64,000 nt of DNA from Candidatus Poribacteria bacterium (GTDB lineage: Bacteria; Poribacteria; WGA-4E; GCA-2687025): the NCBI GenBank assembly GCA_018644665.1, contig JABGQA010000050.1, positions 1-64,000 of the forward strand, written 5' to 3'. The notes below the pieces were generated by a model. The model was given only the letters and a program-made list of their open reading frames with translations. It did not search any database and was not told the origin of the DNA. Positions within the stretch are counted from its first letter, which is position 1. Each line of letters starts with the position of its first letter. A program made the translations under genes and the position numbers. This document shows, in pieces, positions 50,354-59,421 of the stretch.

Positions 50354-52726
50354 ATGCTCGTCACATCACCACGATACGGCTTCCGCCAGCGCACAGTTTG
50401 GCGACGTGTGCTCAACGTGCTTGTCGCGGCCCTAGCTTACACCGGCTCCGTCGTGCCCGCTGCGTGGTCGGTCGATCCGATGGCGACACCTGCCGCCAGC
50501 GCGGACCTCGGCGCCGATCTCTACGCGCTGTCGGTATCGGCGCAAGCTGACGGCCCGTGGATCGCCGCCGCGGGCGATGCTGGAGGGTGGGGTCGCGTCG
50601 CGGTGTGGAACGGCAGCGGCGACGAACTGTGGGCGATCGGCGCCGACACGGACGGGATTCCACCGATCTTCTGCGCCCAATGGTCGCCGTCGGGCGACCT
50701 GCTCCTGTTCTGCGCGCGCGACGGCATGGCGTACGTATACGACCGCAGTGGCGCCCCGATTCGTGATTGGGCGGCGTCCTCTGGGGCCGTTCTCGCCTGC
50801 GCATTCACGCCTGATGGCACCCTGGCCCTGACCGCAGGGGCCGACGGACTGATTCGAGTCTGGGACATGGCCTCGGGTGACCTGGCGAGGGAGATGCGCG
50901 GCCACGGGGCGCCCGTATTCGCCCTGGATGTCAGCCCCAACGGAGCGAGGGTCGTATCTGGAGCGGCCGACGGCGCGACGCTCCTGTGGACGCTGGGAGC
51001 GGAGAGACCCGACGCCGAATGGCTCGAGCACGACAACACGGTCAGCGCCGTCACGTTCCTCGGCGATGACCGCACGGTCGCGTCTGCCGGATGGGACGGC
51101 CGCGTGCTCATAATGACCGAGGGCGTCGGCCCGCCCGTCGAAGTCGACCGCCTGCCCGGTCCCGTGCTCGCGCTGGACGTAGGCGCCGACGCGGTGACTC
51201 TGGCTGCTGGCACATCTTCGTCCGGGGATGCGTCGGTGACGTTCTGGCACGTGCCGTCGCGTGCCCGCGTGCTCACGCTCCCCGGGTCTGCGACGCAGGC
51301 GGTCAGCTTCGTAAAGGGCGCGCAGGGATTCGCCGCGGGCGGAGCCGGCGGCGCCCGGTTCTGGGAGGCCCGGCCCGAAACGCCCGAGCCCGCCGAGCCC
51401 GCCGATCCGCGGACGACGACGCTGGAGTGGTCGGACGGTTCCGCCCTGTACTACGAGGCGCAGGTCAGTCGCGCTCTGCCGCTGCTAGACTCGGACACGA
51501 CGCTGGTCACACGCCGCACGTCGGTCGAACTGCCCGAGGAGTACGCGGATGGCTCCGTCGTCTGGTGGCGGGTACGGTCACGTGGGTTCGCTGGTGCGAC
51601 GGACTGGTCCGAGCCGCGCAGCGTCATATCGGACGGGCCACCCGCGTCCGTCGCGGACGTGTGGGTAGACGTGACGCCCGCGCACGCCGCGGTGGGCGAC
51701 ACGGTGACCGTACAGGTGATGATCGACGGCGCGATCGACCTCGTGGGATTCGAGCTCGGTATCGTCATCGAGCCTGGGCTCCTCGCGCCGTTCGCCGTCA
51801 CCGAGGGCGATGCGCTTGGGGCCGATGGCTCGCCCACACAGTGGACGCTGCCCACGTCCACGACCGAGGACGGGGCCAGGGTGCTGTCTGGGGCTAAAGG
51901 CGTCCGGCTGGGCGGCGGGATCGACGCGCAGGGCGCGCTCGTCACCGTTGTGTTGGTCGCCGACGAGGCCGGAGACGCGGAGATTCGTGTGCGTGACCTC
52001 ACACTGTCGAGCGTGGGTGCCGCGAGGATAGGCGCAACCATCGCGACGGCTTCGGCCGCCATCCTACCCGCCGGCTTGCCGGCGGACGTGACGCGCGACG
52101 GCGTGGTGGACATCGTGGATCTTCTGTCCGTCGCGACGTTGTTCGGTCGGAACGTGACCGACGACGCCACGGCCCGCGCGGACACGGACGACAGCGGCGC
52201 CATCGACATCGCGGATCTGGCTCTCGTCGCCAGGGACTTCGGGATGGGGATCGAATCGGTCGTGTCCGGGGCCGCGCCGCGCGAGTTGGGCGGGTCGCTG
52301 GCTCGCGTGCGCGCCTGGATGGACCGCGTAGGGCCGCTGGTCGGGAATGAGGCGGCGTGGGTGAGACTGCTCGCGCTTCTGGATGAGGCGGCGGGCGAGC
52401 GCGCCCCAACGTCGCGACTGCTAGCGGTTGCCCCCGCCTATCCGAATCCCTCGAACCCTGAGACGTGGATTCCGTTCGCCCTCTCCCGCCGGGCCGATGT
52501 CGCCGTGGCGCTGTTCGACACACGCGGATTCCTCGTGCGGAGCATCGAGGTTGGGCCGCGCGAAGCTGGCGACCACCACCACCGCGGGAGCGCCGTCCAC
52601 TGGGATGGTCGCAACGGCGCGGGGGACCGTGTGTCCGGCGGCCTCTATATCGCGCGCGTAACCGCCACGCCAACGTCGGGCGGCGCGCCGGTGATCGAAC
52701 ACGCTCGCGTACTCCTGGCTCGCTAG
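50354..52726 (+). CDS. Secreted WD40-cohesin-dockerin-FlgD protein
   Basis: A 790-residue exported protein with five parts. They are a signal-like segment (about 20-40); WD40-type propeller repeats (47-345; phrases such as GLIRVWDMASGDLAREMRGHG); a fibronectin-III-like piece (352-430); a cohesin-type domain (430-570, starting VWVDVTPAHAAVGDTVTVQV); and a dockerin with two calcium loops (575-632; DVTRDGVVDIVDLLSVA and ADTDDSGAIDIADLAL). A FlgD-like C-terminal tail (690-785) with PAYPNPSNPETWIPF ends it. This tail type is linked to T9SS-like export or anchoring. Cohesin and dockerin in one chain suggest head-to-tail self-assembly. ATG 50354 was chosen for its signal region. Confidence 0.83.
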   Translation: MLVTSPRYGFRQRTVWRRVLNVLVAALAYTGSVVPAAWSVDPMATPAASADLGADLYALSVSAQADGPWIAAAGDAGGWGRVAVWNGSGDELWAIGADTDGIPPIFCAQWSPSGDLLLFCARDGMAYVYDRSGAPIRDWAASSGAVLACAFTPDGTLALTAGADGLIRVWDMASGDLAREMRGHGAPVFALDVSPNGARVVSGAADGATLLWTLGAERPDAEWLEHDNTVSAVTFLGDDRTVASAGWDGRVLIMTEGVGPPVEVDRLPGPVLALDVGADAVTLAAGTSSSGDASVTFWHVPSRARVLTLPGSATQAVSFVKGAQGFAAGGAGGARFWEARPETPEPAEPADPRTTTLEWSDGSALYYEAQVSRALPLLDSDTTLVTRRTSVELPEEYADGSVVWWRVRSRGFAGATDWSEPRSVISDGPPASVADVWVDVTPAHAAVGDTVTVQVMIDGAIDLVGFELGIVIEPGLLAPFAVTEGDALGADGSPTQWTLPTSTTEDGARVLSGAKGVRLGGGIDAQGALVTVVLVADEAGDAEIRVRDLTLSSVGAARIGATIATASAAILPAGLPADVTRDGVVDIVDLLSVATLFGRNVTDDATARADTDDSGAIDIADLALVARDFGMGIESVVSGAAPRELGGSLARVRAWMDRVGPLVGNEAAWVRLLALLDEAAGERAPTSRLLAVAPAYPNPSNPETWIPFALSRRADVAVALFDTRGFLVRSIEVGPREAGDHHHRGSAVHWDGRNGAGDRVSGGLYIARVTATPTSGGAPVIEHARVLLAR

Positions 52727-52747
52727 CGTCGCCCCAAACGAGGTGAA

Positions 52748-55700
52748 ATGCAGCCACCCGTCAGCACATCCCGCGCCCTGCTCCTCGCGGTCGGGCTCGC
52801 CTTCTGCGTGGGGGCTGCTGCGGTTGCGCAGGACGATGGCGCACCCCTCTGGCGCACATTCACGCGCGGCGACGGCTTGGCAGCCAACGATGTGCGGACG
52901 CTGTACGAGGACTCCGACGGTGGCATCTGGTTCGCGACCGGCGACGGCGTAACACGGTTCGACGGTCTGTGGGCGACCTTCACGCAGCGTGACGGCCTCC
53001 TATCCGACAATGTGCGCGCCGTGGTCGAGGAGATCCCGGGGATCGTCTGGGTGGCGACCGACGTGGGCGTCGACCGCCTGGTCCGGGATTTGGACGGCGA
53101 GTGGGCGCCCAGCCCTCTCGGAACGGGCACATTGCACGCCGATGTGGGGGGCCTCGTGGCAGCGCCCGACGGAGCGACGCCCTCCGTCTGGGCCGCCTCG
53201 GCGGACGGGCTCTATCGGTGGACCGGCCGCGCCTGGGCGATGTACGGCCCGCTCGCCGGCGTGCCGGTGCGCCTGGTGGTCGCGGACGCTGCGGATGGGC
53301 TCTGGTGCGTCGTCGAAGGCACGGCCGAAGGCGGCCCTGCGCTGGTCCACGTGTCGACGTTCGATACGCCGCCAGATGGCTTCCTTCTGCCCGGCCCAGC
53401 CGCGACGCGGACGGTCAACGACATGCTGCCGCTCGGCGCCGGGCAGTGGTGGCTGGGGACGTCGCAGGGCATCCTCTACTTCGACAACGGCCGCTGGGTC
53501 GTCCTCGACTTCCCGCCAGGGGCGCCGCGTGTGAACGGCCTCTCGCGACACGCCGTCGGCACGATCTGGGCCGCGACGGATGTTGGTCTGTACGAACTGG
53601 CGGGCGCGTGGGAGGTCTTCGGCGCTGCGGACGGCCTGCCCTCCGATATCGTCCGTGACGTCCTCGTAGACGCCCAGGAGCGCCTGTGGGTGGCTACCCC
53701 GAACGGCGTGGCGATGGACGACGACGGCTGGCACGCGTTCGCGGCGCCGACGGTGACGGCCCTCGCCGCGGACTTGAGTGATGCCGTGTGGGTCGGTACA
53801 GACGCCGGATTGGACCGAGTCGACGACGCGGGGCGGCAGACGTTCGGCGCGGGGCACGGCTTGCCTGAAGGCGCCGTTGGGGCGGTGGCCGTGGCTCCCG
53901 ACAACGCCGTGTGGGTAGGAACAGCGGGTGTTCACCCCGGCCTCGCGCGCGGCGTCGGCGGCGTGTGGGAGTCCGTGCGCCTGCCGGCGGGGTCCGGGCG
54001 CGTCCATGCGATCGCGTTCGACTCGATCGGGAGGCCGTGGGTAGGAACCGGATTCCTGGAACTCGACGGCGATGCGGTGCGCGTTGACACGCTCGGCGCC
54101 GCCGCCGTGCTCGACAAAGGCGCCTGGCAGACGTTCGATCTCCCCGGTACCCCGGTGAGCATCGCGGAGGACGGTGAGGGCGGCATGTGGGCCGCGACAC
54201 GGACGCACGGCGCGTTCCGCATAGCGGACGGGGGCGCCCTGCCGGACGTCTCGCTGCCACAGGATGCCAGAGCGCTCCTCGCGGACGCCGGTGGGCGGCT
54301 GTGGCTGGCGACATCTGAGGGGATTCTCCGACGCCTCGACGATGGGTGGAGCGACACGCTGATACCCGGAGTGTCGGCGACGCGCGGGGCGTGGAGCGTG
54401 TTCGAGGACAACGCTGGCGCCGTCTGGGCCGGAGTTGGCGACGGCATCGCGCGGCGCGACCCCTCTGGGCACTGGGCGCCATTCGGCGCCGCCGACGGCA
54501 TCCCGCAGGGAGGCATCGGGGAGATTGCCCAGACGACTGACGGTGCGCTGTGGTTCGCGAGTCGTAGCGGCAACGGGCTGCTGCGTCGGAGTGTTGGCCG
54601 CGCGTTCCCGCAGACTCGCTTGAGCTCGCCGCCGCGCGGCGACATCGGCGAATCAGCAATCCGCCTCGACTTCGCGGGCGGCGCCGCGCGCACGCCGGTC
54701 GATCTCCTGCGCTTCTCCTACCGCGTCAATGGAGGACCGTGGTCCGCGCCGAGGGCCGGGACCAGCGAGGTCGTGACGGGCCTACCGAACGGGCAGGAGG
54801 CGGTGATTCAGGTGCGAGCCGTCGATCGCGACGGCACGGCCGACCCCACGCCGGCGACCACGGTCGTGCGTGTAGACACGACGCCGCCCCTCGCTGCGAT
54901 TACCCACCCGCAGCAGGGGGACCACATCCGCGGGAGTGTGGAGATACGCGGTACCGCGTGGGACGAGACCGACTTCGAGGTCTACACCGTAGAACTGCCC
55001 GAAGCCGACCCCGTCGAGTCTGCCGACCGAGTCTCGGACGACATCCTGGCGGTGTGGCACACGGGGGGCCTGTCCGATGGGCGGCATGTCGTGCGCCTGA
55101 CTGTGAGGGATCGCGTGACAGGCGCTCATGACATCACACACGTTCAGGCCCGCGAAGTGGCGGTTACGGTCGACAACACACAGCCGGAGGCCGTCCTCAG
55201 CGTGCCGGACGGCGTCGTCTCTGGGGCCGTCGAGATGCACGTGGGCGCCGGAGACGCTGGGCTGGCGAGCTGGCGTCTGGAGCACGCCCGCGAGCATCCC
55301 TCGGGCACGACCGACTGGGTGACGATCCGTGAGCGGGCCGCTGCGGGCACGCTGGTCGACGAGGCGGTGACGTGGGAGGCCTCGGGCGTCCACGGTGCCA
55401 CGCGGCTGCGCCTCCGCGTGGTCGACCGCGCCGGAAACTCGGTCGACGTCACTCGGAACATCGTGCTCGACCATCCAGACGCTCTGCCGGTAGTGACCAT
55501 CGACGAGCCGCGGGACGGCGCCGTCGTCCGCGGCAGCGTGCAGCTCGCTGGGACGGTCGCCGACGCCACACTCGACAGCTACACGGTGAGCATCGAACGC
55601 CCGGACGGCTCGTCGGAGATTCTGCGCGCGGCGTCAGAGCCGGTGGTCGACGACGTCATCGCCGACTGGGACACACGTGCCCTCGTGGACGGCGATTTCA

Positions 55701-57355
55701 CGATCGTCGTCGAGGCCCGCGACAGCAACACATATCGATCCGAGGTGCGCGTGCGCGTGACGGTCGACAACACACCGGCGGTGGTCGAGATCAAACAACC
55801 GAGGGACGGTGCGATCCTCGCATTCGGTCGCGAGGTCAACATCCGGGCCAGCGTCCAGGATCTCCATGCCCGGGAGTTCCGCGTGGAATACGCGGCAGAC
55901 GAGGATGCCCCGGAGGAGTCGTGGACGCAGATCCAGGAGGGAGTCGTGTCTGGCGGCTTCGCTGACGCCGTGTGGATCCCGGATGGCGCCATCGCGCGCC
56001 CATACGTGCGCGTCGTCGTCGTCGACGAGGCGGCCCACCGGGGCGCCTCAATCGCGGTCCGCGTCCTTGTGGACGCCGGTCCACCGATAGTGTCCATCGA
56101 GGAACCGGCGGATAGCGCGATCGTCACAGGCTCGGTCGTCGTGCGCGGCTCGGTCGCGGACGAGAGCCTCGACCACTACACAGTCTCGTACCGCGCCGGA
56201 CTCGATGCCGACACGATTCACTCACCGGGAGACGCGGCGCCTCCCGGCGCCCTCGCCGTGTGGCACACCCCGATCATGGACGGCCCGGCGACGCTGCGGG
56301 TGTTTGCGGTGGACGCGGTGGGCTTCGACGCCGAAGCGACCTCGTCCGTGCGCGTGGACAACCTGGATCCGAAGGCGTCGATCACCGAGCCAAGCGCGGG
56401 GGCTCAGGTCGCGGGCGTCGTCGACCTTGTGGGCAGCGCCGACGACGCGCATTTCGTCGGGTACACCATGGACTGGACGCCCGCTGGCGATGGCTCGCCG
56501 GATCAATGGACGCCGATCACGCAGGATGTGGCGACCCCCGTCGCCTCCGGCCGGTTGGCGACGTGGGACACGGGAGTGGCAGAGGGTCCTGTCCGCGTGC
56601 GTCTGGTGGCGACCGATGCCGCAGGCCACGCGGCAGTCGCGGAACGGGTATTTGTCGTCGCGGGGACGCTTCGCGGCGATCGACACGCCATCATGTCGGC
56701 CACGGACGGGGCGGTCGTCCTGCGCCTCCCGCCGAACGCTCTGCCGGACTCGACGTCCATCACTCTGAACGCCGCGTCGGCGAAATCCGTGATGGGGCGT
56801 CGGCCGCTATACGTTGTGCGCGTAGACCCGGAGGGCATCGTGCTCGATGCCCGCAAGCCAGGCGCCCTGGAGTTCCGTCTGCCGCCCGATCGCGAAACGG
56901 GGGCCGTAGGCGTCGCGCAGTGGGACGCGACCCGTGGCGTGTGGCGCTACCTCGGCGGAACCGTTGACGACGATGCCGGATGGGTGCGGACACGCGTCTT
57001 TCGCCTGGGAAGCTACGCGCTGATTCCGGAGCCATCGGCGTTTGCCGCTCCCAGCGTGGAGCTTCGGCTCAGATGCCAACCCAGGGCGTTCTCGCCCCTG
57101 GGGGGAGAGCTGCCGCAGCTAGCCTTTGTGACGTTCTCGCTGCGCGAGACCGCCCGGGCGCGCATACGCGTCTATAACCAAGCGGGGCGATTGGCGCGAC
57201 GGCTCGCGGACACACAGCTAGGCCCTGGCGAGCACGCCCTACCGTGGGACGGCCGCGATGACATGGGCCGCGTCCTGCCCAACGGCGCCTACGTCGTGCA
57301 GGTGGACTGCGGCTACGCTCAGGAACGGCAGGTGGTGCTGATTTGGGACCGATGA
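52748..57355 (+). CDS. Giant secreted Reg_prop / Y_Y_Y / Ig-repeat / FlgD protein
   Basis: A 1535-residue exported protein. Signal peptide 1-27. Residues about 30-625 hold many two-component-regulator propeller repeats (for example DGLAANDVRTLYEDSDGGIWFAT). A Y_Y_Y-like domain lies near 625-710 (FSYRVNGGPW). Six Ig-like repeats of about 100 residues follow (711-1310), each opening with a motif like ITHPQQGDHIRGSVEI. A ZU5-like domain is near 1311-1424. The C-terminus (1439-1535) is FlgD-like with LPWDGRDDMGRVLPNGAYVV. This is the extracellular half of a hybrid two-component sensor without membrane segment or kinase. It begins 21 nt after the WD40 gene and overlaps the next gene by 4 nt. Confidence 0.85.
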   Translation: MQPPVSTSRALLLAVGLAFCVGAAAVAQDDGAPLWRTFTRGDGLAANDVRTLYEDSDGGIWFATGDGVTRFDGLWATFTQRDGLLSDNVRAVVEEIPGIVWVATDVGVDRLVRDLDGEWAPSPLGTGTLHADVGGLVAAPDGATPSVWAASADGLYRWTGRAWAMYGPLAGVPVRLVVADAADGLWCVVEGTAEGGPALVHVSTFDTPPDGFLLPGPAATRTVNDMLPLGAGQWWLGTSQGILYFDNGRWVVLDFPPGAPRVNGLSRHAVGTIWAATDVGLYELAGAWEVFGAADGLPSDIVRDVLVDAQERLWVATPNGVAMDDDGWHAFAAPTVTALAADLSDAVWVGTDAGLDRVDDAGRQTFGAGHGLPEGAVGAVAVAPDNAVWVGTAGVHPGLARGVGGVWESVRLPAGSGRVHAIAFDSIGRPWVGTGFLELDGDAVRVDTLGAAAVLDKGAWQTFDLPGTPVSIAEDGEGGMWAATRTHGAFRIADGGALPDVSLPQDARALLADAGGRLWLATSEGILRRLDDGWSDTLIPGVSATRGAWSVFEDNAGAVWAGVGDGIARRDPSGHWAPFGAADGIPQGGIGEIAQTTDGALWFASRSGNGLLRRSVGRAFPQTRLSSPPRGDIGESAIRLDFAGGAARTPVDLLRFSYRVNGGPWSAPRAGTSEVVTGLPNGQEAVIQVRAVDRDGTADPTPATTVVRVDTTPPLAAITHPQQGDHIRGSVEIRGTAWDETDFEVYTVELPEADPVESADRVSDDILAVWHTGGLSDGRHVVRLTVRDRVTGAHDITHVQAREVAVTVDNTQPEAVLSVPDGVVSGAVEMHVGAGDAGLASWRLEHAREHPSGTTDWVTIRERAAAGTLVDEAVTWEASGVHGATRLRLRVVDRAGNSVDVTRNIVLDHPDALPVVTIDEPRDGAVVRGSVQLAGTVADATLDSYTVSIERPDGSSEILRAASEPVVDDVIADWDTRALVDGDFTIVVEARDSNTYRSEVRVRVTVDNTPAVVEIKQPRDGAILAFGREVNIRASVQDLHAREFRVEYAADEDAPEESWTQIQEGVVSGGFADAVWIPDGAIARPYVRVVVVDEAAHRGASIAVRVLVDAGPPIVSIEEPADSAIVTGSVVVRGSVADESLDHYTVSYRAGLDADTIHSPGDAAPPGALAVWHTPIMDGPATLRVFAVDAVGFDAEATSSVRVDNLDPKASITEPSAGAQVAGVVDLVGSADDAHFVGYTMDWTPAGDGSPDQWTPITQDVATPVASGRLATWDTGVAEGPVRVRLVATDAAGHAAVAERVFVVAGTLRGDRHAIMSATDGAVVLRLPPNALPDSTSITLNAASAKSVMGRRPLYVVRVDPEGIVLDARKPGALEFRLPPDRETGAVGVAQWDATRGVWRYLGGTVDDDAGWVRTRVFRLGSYALIPEPSAFAAPSVELRLRCQPRAFSPLGGELPQLAFVTFSLRETARARIRVYNQAGRLARRLADTQLGPGEHALPWDGRDDMGRVLPNGAYVVQVDCGYAQERQVVLIWDR

Positions 57356-59421
57356 GCGCCATGCCGAGGGCACGCGCAACCGTTGTGAGAGGCGTGGCCT
57401 TGGTTGCGCTCGCGCTTTCGCTCGGTGGCTCTGGGTTCGCCGCCGAGGCAGAGATCCCCGTCGGCGTCCGATCGCAGTCGATGGGATACGCAGGCGCCGC
57501 CGACCCGGCGAGCCCGAGCGCCGCATCGCTCAACATTGGGGCGGCTTCGCTTCTCAACGAATATGCAGTTGAAGCGACCACAGCGAACCTGGCCGGCCTC
57601 CTGCGGGCGAACTACCTCGCTGCTTCCATTCCGCTGTCGGAACGCCAGGCCGTAGGATTCGATTGGCTAGGGATCGGCGCGGACGACGACGAGTTGGGCT
57701 TCACGCAGAACCGACTCCGTCTCGGGTACTCTGCGAGCCCACGGAAGGACCTCGGCCTAGGGTTTGGCGTCAACTACCGCACGCAGCGAGCGAGTCTGGA
57801 CGGCGCCAGCCTCGGGGCGGCCGCCGGATGGAGCACGGATCTGGGGATCCTATGGACGGTTCCCCGTGTGCCGGGTCTGCGCGCGGCGTTCAGCGTGAGG
57901 AACTGGATGTCTCTGGTCGGGGCGGGCGAGTTGCGATCTGGAGCGTGGGTGCGCGTCGACGACGGGCCGACGCAACGGCTAGTGCCGCGCTCGCGCGTGC
58001 TCGCCATGACGTACGCGCGGGACGGGTGGACCGGGGCCGTGGACTGGAACGACGGCTGGCGCATGGGGGTCGAACGCACCGCCGGCCGACTGGCCGCGCT
58101 ACGCGCGGGCGCTTTCGTCCCCACACGAGACGGCGAGGGGCCGACCTTCTCCGCAGGCGCCGCGCTGAACTGGGCGTGGGGATCCGTCGACTACGCGTTC
58201 GTTGCGCCGTCGCAGGCGCCGACGACGTCGCACTTCGGCCTCACGGTGCGGACGAGTTACCTTGATCCGCCTGTCATTGTCGAGGGAGTTGCGATCAGAG
58301 ACCTGTACCCCGCGCTGCGGGAATTCTACGCGCGCGCGGAACGAATCGCCGCGACACGGCCGTACGACTCCCCCGCGGAATTCGCCGGAGGGACCTCCGA
58401 GCGCATCGGTGAATTCTGGCTGCACAACCCCGGAGACGCACCCGTGCGCGTAGGCGTCCGTGTAGAGATCGATGGCTACACGGGCAGAACCGGCACGGAA
58501 GTGGTGGAAGCCGTACGCATCGGCCCGGGCGAACGCGTCATCGTCCCCATCCGGAAACTGCTTCTCGCCGACGAGGCCCTGGAACTGACCGAAGGCACGC
58601 CGGTAGAGGCCCGCGTACATGTCGCGGACGTTCGCAACCCGTCGCGGCGTCGCGCCGTGGTCAACACTACGCTGCTGCTACACGCGCGGAACGAACTGCT
58701 TCTGGACGACGTCGCGAAGTTGGGCGTCTTCATCACACCGACGGACCCGACCGTGCGCGACTTCGGCACGCGCATCCTGCAAGCGACGCCAGACGACGCC
58801 CTACCCGTCGGCCTCCCGTCCAACCTGAGAAGGGCCGTCGCCCTGTTCGCAGGGCTCGGCGAGATGGCCTACGAAGGCGACCCGAACCTGCCGCGCGAGA
58901 GTGGCACGATAGATGCTATCAAGTTTCCGAGTGAGATGGTGGGAGCTATCGTCGGCGCCGAGAACGGCGCCCCCGTAGGCGACTGCGATGACGCTACGGT
59001 TCTCGTGTGCTCCCTGTTCGAAGCGTTGGGCATTGCCACCGCCCTGATACAGACGCCGCAGCACGTTCTGATGGCGTTCGATCTCGGCGGAATCCCGTAC
59101 GGGCGCGCGCAGGCGACGCCGCTAGGCGACGTTACTATCGCCGTAGACGGAAACGCCTGGGCTCCGCTTGAAACCACGCTCCTCAGCCGTGGGTTCGCGG
59201 AGGCGTGGCGCGTCGGTCTGGCGGAGGCGCGGAGCAATGTCCTGGACAGTGTCACGGTTCGGAGCGCTTGGGAGCGGTACGGGGTGGCCGCCCCGGTATT
59301 CCCCAGCGTGGACGTGACGGTTTCCGACGCCGACCTTCGGCGGCGCATCGAGGAAGTAAGGACTAACGAGTGGTTCCAATCCGCCACGGCGCCGTTTACG
59401 GACGCCGCGCAAGCTCCATGA
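57352..59421 (+). CDS. Outer-membrane barrel fused to a transglutaminase-like domain
   Basis: A 689-residue exported protein. Signal peptide 1-30. The mature N-terminus (GVRSQSMGYAGAADPASPSAASLN) and strands to about residue 305 match PorV-like outer-membrane barrels. A beta-rich linker follows (310-450). The C-terminal domain (about 450-650) is transglutaminase-like, with Cys545 in GDCDDATVLVCSLFEALGI, His571 in TPQHVLMAFD and Glu607 in WAPLETTL, a plausible Cys-His-Glu triad. It could cleave or form amide bonds on exported proteins. The ATG at 57352 overlaps the upstream stop (ATGA); the end overlaps the next ATG likewise. Confidence 0.78.
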   Translation: MSAMPRARATVVRGVALVALALSLGGSGFAAEAEIPVGVRSQSMGYAGAADPASPSAASLNIGAASLLNEYAVEATTANLAGLLRANYLAASIPLSERQAVGFDWLGIGADDDELGFTQNRLRLGYSASPRKDLGLGFGVNYRTQRASLDGASLGAAAGWSTDLGILWTVPRVPGLRAAFSVRNWMSLVGAGELRSGAWVRVDDGPTQRLVPRSRVLAMTYARDGWTGAVDWNDGWRMGVERTAGRLAALRAGAFVPTRDGEGPTFSAGAALNWAWGSVDYAFVAPSQAPTTSHFGLTVRTSYLDPPVIVEGVAIRDLYPALREFYARAERIAATRPYDSPAEFAGGTSERIGEFWLHNPGDAPVRVGVRVEIDGYTGRTGTEVVEAVRIGPGERVIVPIRKLLLADEALELTEGTPVEARVHVADVRNPSRRRAVVNTTLLLHARNELLLDDVAKLGVFITPTDPTVRDFGTRILQATPDDALPVGLPSNLRRAVALFAGLGEMAYEGDPNLPRESGTIDAIKFPSEMVGAIVGAENGAPVGDCDDATVLVCSLFEALGIATALIQTPQHVLMAFDLGGIPYGRAQATPLGDVTIAVDGNAWAPLETTLLSRGFAEAWRVGLAEARSNVLDSVTVRSAWERYGVAAPVFPSVDVTVSDADLRRRIEEVRTNEWFQSATAPFTDAAQAP

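Noticed and set aside
53000-54472. 490-codon minus-strand frame opposite the giant Reg_prop gene
   Set aside because: Composition is Arg/Pro/His-rich without motifs; it is the antisense shadow of repeat coding.
54880-56680. Internal DNA repeats that might be a repeat array
   Set aside because: They are diverged Ig-like protein repeats inside one gene, not DNA-level or CRISPR repeats.
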